A stretch of 64,000 bases of DNA from positions 1 through 64,000 of the forward strand of contig NZ_JACHYJ010000002.1 of assembly GCF_014192745.1 (NCBI RefSeq), read 5' to 3'. The translations under genes were made by a program, and so were the position numbers. Source of the DNA: Luteimonas sp. RC10. GTDB taxonomy: Bacteria; Pseudomonadota; Gammaproteobacteria; Xanthomonadales; Xanthomonadaceae. The notes below the pieces were generated by a model. That model searched no databases. It saw only the letters and a list, made by a program, of their open reading frames with translations, and was not told the DNA's origin. This document shows, one piece after another, positions 35,923-45,126 of this stretch; positions within the stretch are counted from its first letter, which is position 1, and every line of letters starts with the position of its first letter.

Positions 35923-37515
35923 TCACACGACTTCGAGCGGGATGCCGGCGATCTTGGCCTTCCAGGTCCGCGGGCCGGTCTCGTGCACCGATTCGCCGTT
36001 CGCATCCACGGCTACCGTCACCGGCATGTCCTTGACCTCGAACTCGTAGATCGCTTCCATGCCCAGGTCCTCGAACGCGACGACGCGGCTGGCCTTGATC
36101 GCCTTGGACACCAGATAGGCCGAGCCGCCGACCGCCATCAGGTACACCGCGCGGTTGTCGCGGATCGCCTCGATCGCGGCCGGGCCGCGCTCGGCCTTGC
36201 CGACCATGCCCAGCAGGCCGGTCTGCTCGAGCATCTGCCGGGTGAACTTGTCCATGCGCGTGGCGGTGGTCGGTCCGGCCGGGCCGACGACCTCTTCGCG
36301 GACCGGGTCGACCGGGCCGACGTAGTAGATGAAGCGGTTGGTGAAGTCCACCGGCAGCGTCTCGCCGCGGTTGAGCATGTCGACCATGCGCTTGTGGGCG
36401 GCGTCGCGCCCGGTGAGCAGCTTACCGTTGAGCAGCACCACCTCGCCGGGCCGGAAGCTGGCGACCTCCTCGCGGGTGATCGTGTCCAGGTCGACCCGGC
36501 GCGCGTTGCGCGGGTTGTAGGTGAGCTCGGGCCAGTCGGCGAGCGACGGCGGGTCGAGGGTCACCGGGCCGCTGCCGTCGAGGGTGAAGTGCGCGTGCCG
36601 GGTCGCCGCGCAGTTGGGGATCAACGCCACCGGCAGGTTCGCCGCGTGGGTCGGGTAATCCTTGATCTTGATGTCGAGCACGGTGGTCAGGCCGCCGAGT
36701 CCCTGTGCGCCGATGCCCAGCGCGTTGACCTTCTGATAGAGCTCGACGCGCAGTTCCTCGATCCGGTTCGACGGGCCGCGCGCGATCAGGTCCTGGATGT
36801 CGATCGGCTCCATCAGCGATTCCTTGGCCAGTAGCATCGCCTTCTCGGCGGTACCGCCGATGCCGATGCCGAGCATGCCCGGCGGACACCAGCCCGCGCC
36901 CATCGTCGGCACGGTCTTGAGCACCCAGTCGACGATCGAGTCGGACGGATTGAGCATCGCGAACTTGGACTTGGCCTCCGAGCCGCCGCCCTTGGCGGCC
37001 ACGATCACCTCGACCGTGTTGCCGGGCACGACCTTGACGTTGACCACGGCCGGCGTGTTGTCGCGGGTGTTGCGGCGCGCGCCGGCCGGATCGGCCAGCA
37101 CGCTGGCGCGCAGCTTGTTGTCGGGGTCGTTGTAGGCGCGGCGTACGCCCTCGTTGACCATGTCCTCGACGCCCATCGTGGCATCGTCCCAGCGCACCTG
37201 CATGCCGATCGCAAGGAACACGGTCACGATGCCGGTGTCCTGACAGATCGGGCGGTGGCCCTCGGCGCACATGCGCGAGTTGATCAGGATCTGCGCCATC
37301 GCATCCTTCGCCGCGGGCGAGGCCTCGCGCTCGTAGGCATCGGCGAGATTGCGGATGTAATCGACCGGGTGGTAGTAGCTGATGTATTGCAGCGCATCGG
37401 CGACCGACTGGATCAGGTCGTCCTGGCGGATCGACACGGGCGCGCCCGACGGCGCGGCATGCGGGGAGTGGCTTGCGGACACGGCTGGCTCGAGGCTGGC
37501 GGAAAACCCGCCCAT
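35923..37515 (-). CDS. fumA: Fumarate hydratase, class I (4Fe-4S)
   Basis: Oxygen-sensitive fumarase converting fumarate to malate. The 530-residue protein holds both class I domains. Cluster cysteines lie in RPICQDTG, IPNCAATRH and GWCPPGML. C-terminal domain phrase VGPAGPTTATRMDKFT is class-specific. The start is uncertain: ATG 37515 adds an unusual 30-residue lead before SIRQDDLIQSVADALQYISYYHP; GTG 37482 is also possible. It uses the product of the SDH encoded 17 kb away but is not co-located. Confidence 0.93.
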   Translation of the reverse strand: MGGFSASLEPAVSASHSPHAAPSGAPVSIRQDDLIQSVADALQYISYYHPVDYIRNLADAYEREASPAAKDAMAQILINSRMCAEGHRPICQDTGIVTVFLAIGMQVRWDDATMGVEDMVNEGVRRAYNDPDNKLRASVLADPAGARRNTRDNTPAVVNVKVVPGNTVEVIVAAKGGGSEAKSKFAMLNPSDSIVDWVLKTVPTMGAGWCPPGMLGIGIGGTAEKAMLLAKESLMEPIDIQDLIARGPSNRIEELRVELYQKVNALGIGAQGLGGLTTVLDIKIKDYPTHAANLPVALIPNCAATRHAHFTLDGSGPVTLDPPSLADWPELTYNPRNARRVDLDTITREEVASFRPGEVVLLNGKLLTGRDAAHKRMVDMLNRGETLPVDFTNRFIYYVGPVDPVREEVVGPAGPTTATRMDKFTRQMLEQTGLLGMVGKAERGPAAIEAIRDNRAVYLMAVGGSAYLVSKAIKASRVVAFEDLGMEAIYEFEVKDMPVTVAVDANGESVHETGPRTWKAKIAGIPLEVV

Positions 37516-37664
37516 TCTAGGCCTTCCGACCGGCCGCGGCAGCCGACCGCACACATGGCCGGCGCAACGACCCGACCCCGCGCGGCGCCAATCCGCCAGG
37601 CGTATCCTTGTCGGCTTCCGGCCGCCGCCCGCGGCTGGCGCCGATCCACCACGTCCCTGTTCTG

Positions 37665-38435
37665 ATGACCGACACCCCGAACGACCCCGCCGCCGCGCTG
37701 CGCAGCCGCCTCGACGCGGTGCGCGCGCGCATCCACGATGCCTGCCATGCCGCCGGACGCGACCCGGCGCAGGTGCGCCTGCTGCCGGTCAGCAAGACCG
37801 TCGACGAGACGCGGCTGCGCCTGGCGCATGCAATCGGCCTGCGCGAACTGGGCGAGAACAAGGTGCAGGAAGCGCTGGGCAAGGCCGAGGCGATGGCCGA
37901 TCTCGACGACCTGCGCTGGGTGCTGATCGGCCATCTGCAGACCAACAAGGCCAAGTATGTCGCGCGCTTTGCCAGCGAGTTCCAGGCGCTCGACAGCCTG
38001 CGGGTCGCCGAGGCGCTCGACCGCCAGTTGCAGGCCAAGGGACGCGCGCTGGACGTGCTGGTCCAGGTCAACACCTCGGCCGAGCCGAGCAAGTTCGGCC
38101 TGGCGCCCGACGAGGTCGCAGGCTTCGTGCGGCAACTGGGTGCGTTCTCGTCGCTGCGCGTGCGCGGCCTGATGACGCTGGCCTTGTTCTCGCCCGATCC
38201 GGCACGGGTGCGCCCCTGCTTTGTGCGCCTGCGCACGTTGCGCGACCGGCTGCGCCAGGAGGCGCCGGCGGGTGTGGCGATGGACGAGTTGTCGATGGGC
38301 ATGTCCGGCGACTTTGCGCTGGCGATTGCCGAGGGCGCGACCACGGTGCGCGTGGGCACGGCGATCTTCGGCGACCGCGGCCTGCCCGACAGCCATTACT
38401 GGCCGGGGCTCGCCTCCTCGGCGCAGACCCGATGA
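37665..38435 (+). CDS. PLP homeostasis protein (YggS/PLPBP)
   Basis: PLP-binding protein controlling free pyridoxal phosphate and amino-acid balance. The 256 residues are a fold type III barrel without racemase activity; the PLP-lysine sits in LLPVSKTV, and GENKVQEALGK, LIGHLQTNKAKY and SMGMSGDF are family signatures. Its stop overlaps the ATG of the pyridoxal kinase gene, so both vitamin B6 proteins are made from one message. Confidence 0.93.
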   Translation: MTDTPNDPAAALRSRLDAVRARIHDACHAAGRDPAQVRLLPVSKTVDETRLRLAHAIGLRELGENKVQEALGKAEAMADLDDLRWVLIGHLQTNKAKYVARFASEFQALDSLRVAEALDRQLQAKGRALDVLVQVNTSAEPSKFGLAPDEVAGFVRQLGAFSSLRVRGLMTLALFSPDPARVRPCFVRLRTLRDRLRQEAPAGVAMDELSMGMSGDFALAIAEGATTVRVGTAIFGDRGLPDSHYWPGLASSAQTR

Positions 38436-39292
38436 GCGCCCTGCTCCATGCGCCGCCGGTCGGCACACGCATCATCGACGTGGTGTCGGTGCAGTCGCAG
38501 GTCGTCTACGGCAGTGTCGGCAACAGCATTGCGGTGCCGGTGCTGCAGGCGCTCGGGCTGCAGGTGGCGCCGGTGCCGACCGTGGTGTTCGGCAACACGC
38601 CGCACTATCCGACGATGCATGGCGCGCCGTTGCCGCTGGACTGGTTCGAGGGCCTGCTCGAGGACCTGGAGGCGCGCGAGGTGGTCACCCGCGCGCGGCA
38701 TCTGCTGGTGGGGTATCTGGGCTCGCCGGCCCAGGGCCTGGCGCTGGCAGCCTGGCTGGACCGCATGCGCGTGCGCAATCCGGCGCTGCGGATGCAGATC
38801 GACCCGGTCATCGGCGACCACGACACCGGCATTTACACCGATCCGGCGCTGGTCCCGGTCTGGCGCGATCACCTGCTGCCGCGCGCCCATGGTCTGACCC
38901 CGAACCATTTCGAACTCGAACAGCTCTGCGGCCGCTCACTGCGCACGCTCGACGACTGCGCCCAGGCTGCGGCCGGTCTGCTCGGCCCGGTCACCGAATG
39001 GGTCGTGGTGACCAGCGCCGCGCCCGAGACCTGCCCGCCCGGCGTGGTGCAGGTGCTCGCGGTCTCGGCGCAGGGCTGGGAGACGTTCGAGCACCCCGCG
39101 GTCGCGCATGCGGTCAAGGGCACTGGCGACATGTTCGCCGCGCTGGTCGGCGGCCGGATGATGACCGGCGCTGCGCTCGGCGATGCCGTGCGCCGCGCCT
39201 GCGACGACGTGGTCGCGGTGCTGCGGCATGTCCAGGCGCAGGGCTGGCAGGAACTGGCGCTGCCGCGCGAGATCGGACGACGCCTGGGCTGA
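38432..39292 (+). CDS. pdxY: Pyridoxal kinase
   Basis: Phosphorylates pyridoxal to PLP with ATP in the salvage pathway. The 286-residue ribokinase-like protein has the start SVQSQVVYGSVGNSIAVPVLQALGL, the lid/ATP region LTPNHFELEQL, and the catalytic AHAVKGTGDMFAALVG with anion-hole GTGD. Start ATG 38432 overlaps the PLPBP stop (ATGA). The gene after it is 88 bases away. Confidence 0.92.
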   Translation: MSALLHAPPVGTRIIDVVSVQSQVVYGSVGNSIAVPVLQALGLQVAPVPTVVFGNTPHYPTMHGAPLPLDWFEGLLEDLEAREVVTRARHLLVGYLGSPAQGLALAAWLDRMRVRNPALRMQIDPVIGDHDTGIYTDPALVPVWRDHLLPRAHGLTPNHFELEQLCGRSLRTLDDCAQAAAGLLGPVTEWVVVTSAAPETCPPGVVQVLAVSAQGWETFEHPAVAHAVKGTGDMFAALVGGRMMTGAALGDAVRRACDDVVAVLRHVQAQGWQELALPREIGRRLG

Positions 39293-39379
39293 GCCCGGCG
39301 CGGGCAGCGCTGACCCAGGTCAAGGCGCTGCCGGCATGCGCGGCGCACAGTCGTGCACCGCCTCCCGGACGCCGCCGCC

Positions 39380-39640
39380 ATGCGCATTCGCCTCGATCTG
39401 CGTGACCTGCCGCCGCCCGAGCCGATGGAACGCATCCTCGACGCGTTGGCCACACTGTCGCCCGGGCATTGGCTGGACGCCTCCACGCCCATGCGTCCCG
39501 TGCCGCTGTGGGCGTTGCTCGCGCGCGACGGGTTTGCGTGGCGTCTGCTGCACGAGGCGCCGGGCCATGCGCGCATGGCGATCTGGCGACAGGCCGATGC
39601 CGCAGCCGCAGCCGCAAGCGCCGCGTTCGCACCACCGTGA
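39380..39640 (+). CDS. Small DUF2249-like protein
   Basis: An 86-residue soluble protein from ATG 39380 (an upstream ATG at 39353 is possible). The start RIRLDLRDLPPPEPMERILDALATLSPGHWLD and the phrase PVPLWALLARDGFAWRLLHEAPG match the DUF2249 style of sulfur-carrier-like fold proteins often seen near denitrification and redox genes. It ends in an Ala-rich tail. Overlap GTGA with the next start indicates coupling to the membrane protein. Confidence 0.65.
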   Translation: MRIRLDLRDLPPPEPMERILDALATLSPGHWLDASTPMRPVPLWALLARDGFAWRLLHEAPGHARMAIWRQADAAAAAASAAFAPP

Positions 39641-40902
39641 CCGCACTCGACCTGGCGCAGGCGCCGCCGCCTGCGCGCCCATTGCGCTGGCTGCTGAGCG
39701 CGCCACTGTGGGGCTTGGCTGCAGGCGTCGGTGTGCTGGTGCTGGGCGACGCCGCGTTCACCAGCCGATGGGCCCCGCAGACCGTCGCGCTGGTGCACGC
39801 GTTCACCCTCGGCGTGCTCGGCAACGCGATGCTCGGCAGCCTGTTGCAGTTCCTGCCGGTCGCCGCGGGCGTGCCGATACCGCTGCAGCGCTCGACCGCG
39901 TGGCTGCACGTCGCATTCAACACCGGACTGGTGCTGTTCGTCGCCGGACTGCTGCTGCCCACGCCCGCGCTGCTGGGCCTGGCCGCCCTGTTGCTCGCCG
40001 CGCCGCCGTTGGCGTTCGCGACCGCCGCATTGCCGGGCCTGCTGCGACGCGGCGCGTTGCGGGCGTTGCGCGGCGGCATTGCGCTGTCGCTGCTGGCGCT
40101 GGCGGTCACGGTCTGCCTGGGCGGCCTACTGGTGGCGACGCTGCGCGGCGATCTGACGCTGGCGCTGCCGCCGCTGGCCGACCTCCATGCCGCGACTGGC
40201 GTGCTGGGCTGGGTGTTGGGCCTGATGGCCGCGGTCGGCAGCGTGGTGCTGCCGATGTTCCAGGGCACGACCACGATCGCATCCCGCTGGCTGCTCGGCT
40301 GGTGCGTCGCGGTCGGCATGGCGCTGGTCGCAGGCGCTGTGCTGCGCATGGCGCTCGATACGCAGGTTGGGCTTGCTGTCGCGGCCGCGTCGCCGGCGCT
40401 GGCCTTCGTCGCGGTCTCGCTGGGGTTGCCGGCGCGCGCGCCGCGGCGGCGCAATCCGGTCTTGGTGGCGTTCTGGCGCTGCGGCACTTTAACGACCGGC
40501 GCGGCCTGTGCGCTGGCGCCGCTGGTCGCGGCCGACCTGCTGCCGCCGGCCGCGGGCCTGCTCGCCGGCGCCCTCGGGCTCGGTGTCGGGTTGCCGATGA
40601 TGCTCTCAGGGATGCTGCTGGAGATCGTCGCGTTCCTGGCCTGGCTGGAGGTCCGCGCGGCATGCCCGCGTGGTGTGCGCGTGCCGGGAACCGCTCAACT
40701 GTTGCCCGATCGCTGGAAGGCGGCCGCGCTCGGCGCGCACCTGATGTGCGCGGTGGCGCTCCCGGCTGCCGTGCTGTGGCCCCGAGCGGCGCCCGCCGCC
40801 GGCCTCGCGTTGCTGGCCGCGCATGGCGCAACGCTTGCCTGCGCGCTCCGCTGCGCACGACATGCACGCCGATTCGCACGCACCGCGATCCGCAGCCTCT
40901 GA
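39637..40902 (+). CDS. Polytopic membrane protein, possibly NnrS-like
   Basis: A 421-residue protein of about eleven to twelve hydrophobic helices separated by very short loops, starting at GTG. Histidines lie near helix ends: QTVALVHAFTLGVLGNAMLGSLLQFLP and DLHAATGVLGWVLGLM, the arrangement of heme-copper oxidase-like NnrS proteins. No copper-B triad is obvious, so oxidase activity is not claimed. The DUF2249 gene upstream and a Cys-terminated small protein downstream suggest a redox or nitric-oxide-related unit; this is inference. Confidence 0.5.
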   Translation: MTALDLAQAPPPARPLRWLLSAPLWGLAAGVGVLVLGDAAFTSRWAPQTVALVHAFTLGVLGNAMLGSLLQFLPVAAGVPIPLQRSTAWLHVAFNTGLVLFVAGLLLPTPALLGLAALLLAAPPLAFATAALPGLLRRGALRALRGGIALSLLALAVTVCLGGLLVATLRGDLTLALPPLADLHAATGVLGWVLGLMAAVGSVVLPMFQGTTTIASRWLLGWCVAVGMALVAGAVLRMALDTQVGLAVAAASPALAFVAVSLGLPARAPRRRNPVLVAFWRCGTLTTGAACALAPLVAADLLPPAAGLLAGALGLGVGLPMMLSGMLLEIVAFLAWLEVRAACPRGVRVPGTAQLLPDRWKAAALGAHLMCAVALPAAVLWPRAAPAAGLALLAAHGATLACALRCARHARRFARTAIRSL

Positions 40903-41008
40903 GCGCTCGGCGGCCGCCGAACACGCCTTGATCCAGATCAGCGCGCCCGGCCGCCGGCCGGCCCAGCATGGCCGCACCGCCCACTCCCATCGTCCAGAGG
41001 ACACCGCG

Positions 41009-41245
41009 ATGCAATTCAACATCCATCTCGACCGACCGCAGATCGACATCGACGCCGTCGAGCGCCTACTGCAGACCCTCGATCCCGCCGGTCTGGCCGA
41101 TGTCGATATCACCGGCGTGCTGCGGGTCTCGACCACCGCCTCCGACGACGATCTGGTCACGATCCTCGCCAAGGCCGGCCATCCGATCCGCCCGAGCCAG
41201 ATCGAGCGCGTGGCTTCGGTGTGCTGCGGCGGCTGCAGCGGCTGA
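41009..41245 (+). CDS. Small protein with C-terminal CCGGC motif
   Basis: A 78-residue soluble protein, unrecognised. It ends VASVCCGGCSG, a cysteine cluster that could bind metal or a redox cofactor. The middle section (AGLADVDITGVLRVSTTASDDDLVTILAKAGHPI) has the alternating pattern of a heavy-metal-associated (HMA-like) beta-alpha fold but without its usual MxCxxC. It follows the NnrS-like gene by 106 bases. Ribosome binding site is GAGG (40996-40999). Confidence 0.6.
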   Translation: MQFNIHLDRPQIDIDAVERLLQTLDPAGLADVDITGVLRVSTTASDDDLVTILAKAGHPIRPSQIERVASVCCGGCSG

Positions 41246-41358
41246 CCGCGAACCCGCGCCGCCGCTGGCGGCGCCTTCCGCATCCGGCATGAGCGGCCGG
41301 CGTGAGCAGGATGCGCGGGCATGCCTGCGCGTCGACACCGTCGGCGCGACAATGGGCC

Positions 41359-43233
41359 ATGCCCGCCTCCGCTCCCGCCAAGCCCCACCGTACCGACGGC
41401 CGCCCTACCCTGCGCGAGCGCTTCGACGCGATGCGCAACTTGCGGCCGTTCCTGCGCATGATCTGGCAGACCAGCCGGCCGCTGACCCTTGCCAGCCTCG
41501 GCCTGCGCCTGGTCCGCGCGTTCCTGCCGGTGGCGATGCTCTACGTCGGCAAGCTGATCATCGACGAGGCGATCCGCGTCGTCGGCCTGGACGGCGGCTT
41601 CACGACCCTGGCGCAGGCCTGGTCGAGCGGCGCGCTCGATACGCTCGCCGGGCTGCTGGCCCTGGAGTTCGCACTGGCGATCGGCTCCGACCTGCTCGGG
41701 CGGTTGGTCAGCTATGCCGATACCCTGTTGTCGGAGCTGTTCACCAACGCCACCAGCGTCCGGCTGATGGAGCACGCGGCGACGCTCGATCTCGAAGACT
41801 TCGAGGACCCCGAACTCCAGGACAAGCTCGACCGCGCGCGCCGCCAGACCATGGGCCGCATGAACCTGATGGGCCAGTTGTTCGGTCAGGTGCAAGATGC
41901 GATCACTGTCGCCAGCTTCGCAGTCGGCCTGCTGGTCTACGCGCCCTGGTTGATCCTGCTGCTGGCCGTCGCCCTGGTGCCGGCCTTCATCGGCGAATCG
42001 CATTTCAACGCGCTGGGTTACTCGCTCAACTTCCAGTGGACGCCCGAACGGCGCCAGCTCGAGTACGTGCGCCAGAGCGGCGCCAGCGTCGAGACCGCGA
42101 AGGAAGTGAAGATCTTCGGCCTGCACCGGTTCTTGATCGACCGCTACCGCACGCTGGCCGACCGGTTCTTCCTCGCCAACCGCGCGCTCGCCAGGCGCCG
42201 GGCGCTGTGGGGCACGCTGCTGGCCGCGCTCGGCTCGCTGGGCTACTACGTCGCCTACGGCTACATCGCCTGGCGCACGGTGCGCGGCGACTTCAGTATC
42301 GGCGACCTGACGTTCCTGGCCGGCAGCTTCCTGCGCCTGCGCCAGTTGCTCGAAGGTCTGCTGGTCGGCTTCTCGCAGGTCGCCGGCCAGGCGCTGTACC
42401 TCGACGACCTGTTCTCGTTCTTCGCGATCGAACCGGAGATCGCCTCACCACGCGATCCGGTCCCGTTCCCGCAGCCGATCCACCAGGGCTTCACGTTCGA
42501 GAACGTGGGCTTCCGCTATCCGGGCAGCGAGCGCTGGGCGGTCCGGCATCTGGATTTCACCCTGCACGCGGGCGAGGTCCTGGCGCTGGTGGGCGAGAAC
42601 GGCGCCGGCAAGACCACGCTGGTCAAGCTGCTGGCGCGGCTCTACGACCCCGATGAGGGGCGGATCCTGCTCGACGGCCGCGACCTGCGCGACTACGACC
42701 TCGACGCGCTGCGCGCTAACACCGGCGTGATCTTCCAGGACTTCGTGCGCTACCACCTGACCGCAGGCGAGAACATCGGCGTGGGCCGGATCGAGGCGAT
42801 GGACGATGACGCACGCATCCAGGATGCCGCGCGCCGGGCGATGGCCGATGAGATCATCGCCGGCCTGCCCGATGGCTACGACCAGGTGATCGGCCGGCGC
42901 TTCCGCAACGGCGTCGATCTGTCGGGCGGCCAGTGGCAGAAGATCGCGATCGCACGCGCCTACATGCGCGAGGCCCAGGTCATGATCCTCGACGAACCGA
43001 CCGCCGCACTCGATGCGCGCAGCGAGTACGAGGTGTTCCGCCGCTTCAAGGAACTCTCGCACCAGCGCACCGCGGTGCTGATCTCGCACCGGTTCTCCAG
43101 CGTGCGCATGGCCGACCGCATCCTGGTCCTCGAGCAGGGCCGGATCGAAGCCAGCGGCTCGCACGCCCAGCTGATGGCCGAGGGCGGCCGCTACGCCGAG
43201 CTGTTCGAGCTGCAGGCCGCAGGCTACCGCTGA
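41359..43233 (+). CDS. ABC-type exporter half-transporter
   Basis: A 624-residue fusion of an exporter membrane domain (six helices at about 40-330) with an ATPase domain (about 370-600). Walker A GENGAGKTT, Q-loop, signature LSGGQWQKIAIA, Walker B VMILDEPTAALD and switch ISHR are all present. It probably works as a homodimer exporting lipid, peptide or drug; the substrate cannot be deduced. It starts 114 bases behind the CCGGC protein; the downstream gene is 106 bases away. Confidence 0.87.
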   Translation: MPASAPAKPHRTDGRPTLRERFDAMRNLRPFLRMIWQTSRPLTLASLGLRLVRAFLPVAMLYVGKLIIDEAIRVVGLDGGFTTLAQAWSSGALDTLAGLLALEFALAIGSDLLGRLVSYADTLLSELFTNATSVRLMEHAATLDLEDFEDPELQDKLDRARRQTMGRMNLMGQLFGQVQDAITVASFAVGLLVYAPWLILLLAVALVPAFIGESHFNALGYSLNFQWTPERRQLEYVRQSGASVETAKEVKIFGLHRFLIDRYRTLADRFFLANRALARRRALWGTLLAALGSLGYYVAYGYIAWRTVRGDFSIGDLTFLAGSFLRLRQLLEGLLVGFSQVAGQALYLDDLFSFFAIEPEIASPRDPVPFPQPIHQGFTFENVGFRYPGSERWAVRHLDFTLHAGEVLALVGENGAGKTTLVKLLARLYDPDEGRILLDGRDLRDYDLDALRANTGVIFQDFVRYHLTAGENIGVGRIEAMDDDARIQDAARRAMADEIIAGLPDGYDQVIGRRFRNGVDLSGGQWQKIAIARAYMREAQVMILDEPTAALDARSEYEVFRRFKELSHQRTAVLISHRFSSVRMADRILVLEQGRIEASGSHAQLMAEGGRYAELFELQAAGYR

Positions 43234-43338
43234 CGCGATGCCGGTCGAAACGGCGCAGGTCGCTCCCGGCCGCGCCGTTGCCGTGAGGCGACGTTGACGC
43301 GGCGCTGCGTAGGCTGCCCGCATCAACGGAGCCCCGCG

Positions 43339-45015
43339 ATGACCGATACCCGCCAGGCGCTCGCGCGCAATGCGCAGATCCTGCGTTTCCTGATGAAGTA
43401 CCGCAAGGCCGGCGTGCTGACCGGCTTCGACCTGGACGCGGCGACCATAGAGGTCGACGACGCCGACACCGCCGGCCAGCCGGAAGCGTTCGTCGACGAT
43501 CTCGAAGCACTCGGCCCGACCTTCATCAAGATCGGCCAGGCGCTGTCGACACGTCCGGACATGGTGCCGCCGGCCTATCTGGCCGCGCTGGAACGGATGC
43601 AGGACGACGTTGCGCCAGTGCCGTTCCAGGTGATCCACGCCGCGGTCGAGGAGGCGCTGGGCGTGCGCATCAACAAGGTCTTCGACAGCTTCGACGAGAC
43701 CCCGCTGGGCAGTGCCTCGCTGGCGCAGGTGCATCGCGCGACGCTGCGCGACGGCCGCAGCGTTGCGGTCAAGGTGCAGCGCCCGGGCATCGTGGAGCAG
43801 ATCCGCGATGACCTCGACACCCTCGCGCGGTTGGCGGGCGGCATCGACCGGGTCACCGACCTGGGCCGCCGGGTGCGCTTCGCCGACTGGGTGCACGAGT
43901 TCCGGCGTACGCTGCTGGCCGAGCTCGACTACCGTGTCGAGGCGGAGAACCTCGACCGCTTCGATGCGCATTTCGCCGCCTACCCGTCGCTGTTCGTGCC
44001 CAAGCCGATCTGGGATCTGACCCGGCCGCGGTTGCTGACGATGGAACTGGTCGAGGGCACCAAAGTCACCTCGATCAGCGGCCTGCAGCGCACCGAGCGC
44101 GACATGGCACCGCTGGCGACCGCGCTGCTGCACGGCTATCTCGACCAGGTCTTCGTCCACGGCGAGATCCATGCCGACCCGCATCCGGGCAACCTGCTCT
44201 ACACCCGCGACGGCCGCCTGGCGCTGCTCGACCTGGGCATGGTCGCGCACGTGCCGCCGCGCACCCGCGAGCGCCTGCTCAAGCTGCTGTTCGCCGCAGT
44301 CGACGGCCGCGGCGAACAGGTCGCCGCCGAAGGCATCGCGATGGGCACGCGCCTGGAGGACTTCGACGAAGAACGCTACTACCGCGATGTCGGCCAACTG
44401 GTCGCGCGCTACGCGGCGCAGTCGGGCGCCACCGGCCAGACCGAGGGCCGGCTGGTGCTCGACCTGGTCCGGCTGGCCACCGCCTGCGGGCTGCGCACCG
44501 CGCCGGAGATGAGCCTGCTGGGCAAGACCCTGCTGCACCTCGAATCGGTCGTGCGCACATTGGCGCCCGAGCTGGACATGAAGCGGGTCGTCGAAGAGCA
44601 CCTCAACGACATGATGCGCCAGCGCCTGCGCAAGTCGCTCTCGCCGGCCAATCTCGCCAGCGAGATGATGGACCTGCAGGAGCTGGTCCGCGAAGCGCCG
44701 CGCAAGGTGTCCAATGTGCTGTCGCTGCTGGCCGAGAACCGTCTGCGCGTGCGCCTGACCGGGCTCGAGGAATCGCATCTGCTCGAGAGCCTGCACAAGA
44801 TCGCCAACCGCATCGCCGCCGGCGTGGTCACCGCCGCGCTGATCCTCGCCTCGGCGCTGATGATGGACAACCCCGGCGGTCCGCGGCTGTTCGGCTATCC
44901 GGCGATCGCGCTGCTTCTGTTCCTGACCGGCGCGGGCCTGGGCATCGCGATCGTGCTCAGTGCCTTGCTCGGCGACCGCCGCGCGCGCCCGAACGAGGAA
45001 AGCGGGCCGCATTAG
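43339..45015 (+). CDS. ABC1/UbiB-family atypical kinase
   Basis: A 558-residue protein-kinase-like ATPase. The ADCK signature KxGQ is in TFIKIGQALSTRPDMVP (about 54-71); ALASLAQVH-type glycine loop reads GSASLAQVHRA; catalytic HGEIHADPHPGNLLY and LLDLGMVAHV follow. Two C-terminal membrane helices (about 500-545) anchor it, as in UbiB. UbiB itself is usually with ubiE/ubiJ, which are absent here, so this may be a paralogue. Start ATG 43339 was preferred over 43294. Confidence 0.85.
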   Translation: MTDTRQALARNAQILRFLMKYRKAGVLTGFDLDAATIEVDDADTAGQPEAFVDDLEALGPTFIKIGQALSTRPDMVPPAYLAALERMQDDVAPVPFQVIHAAVEEALGVRINKVFDSFDETPLGSASLAQVHRATLRDGRSVAVKVQRPGIVEQIRDDLDTLARLAGGIDRVTDLGRRVRFADWVHEFRRTLLAELDYRVEAENLDRFDAHFAAYPSLFVPKPIWDLTRPRLLTMELVEGTKVTSISGLQRTERDMAPLATALLHGYLDQVFVHGEIHADPHPGNLLYTRDGRLALLDLGMVAHVPPRTRERLLKLLFAAVDGRGEQVAAEGIAMGTRLEDFDEERYYRDVGQLVARYAAQSGATGQTEGRLVLDLVRLATACGLRTAPEMSLLGKTLLHLESVVRTLAPELDMKRVVEEHLNDMMRQRLRKSLSPANLASEMMDLQELVREAPRKVSNVLSLLAENRLRVRLTGLEESHLLESLHKIANRIAAGVVTAALILASALMMDNPGGPRLFGYPAIALLLFLTGAGLGIAIVLSALLGDRRARPNEESGPH

Positions 45016-45065
45016 GCGCGGCCCCGCGGCTTCGCGTCTGTGCCAGACTGCGACCGCATGTCGCA

Positions 45066-45084
45066 GATGAGAACCGGTCTCATC
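45066..45084. promoter_or_regulatory. Inverted repeat overlapping the ferredoxin reductase promoter
   Basis: GATGAGA, spacer ACCGG, TCTCATC is a perfect 7-bp inverted repeat. It lies a few bases upstream of a possible -10 (TAAGAT, 45092-45097), where an operator or activator site would sit, 43 bases before the fpr start at 45127. The cognate regulator is unknown. Confidence 0.5.
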
Positions 45085-45126
45085 GCTCTGTTAAGATGGG
45101 CGGCTCCGCGTCTCGTCTTGCCTTCT

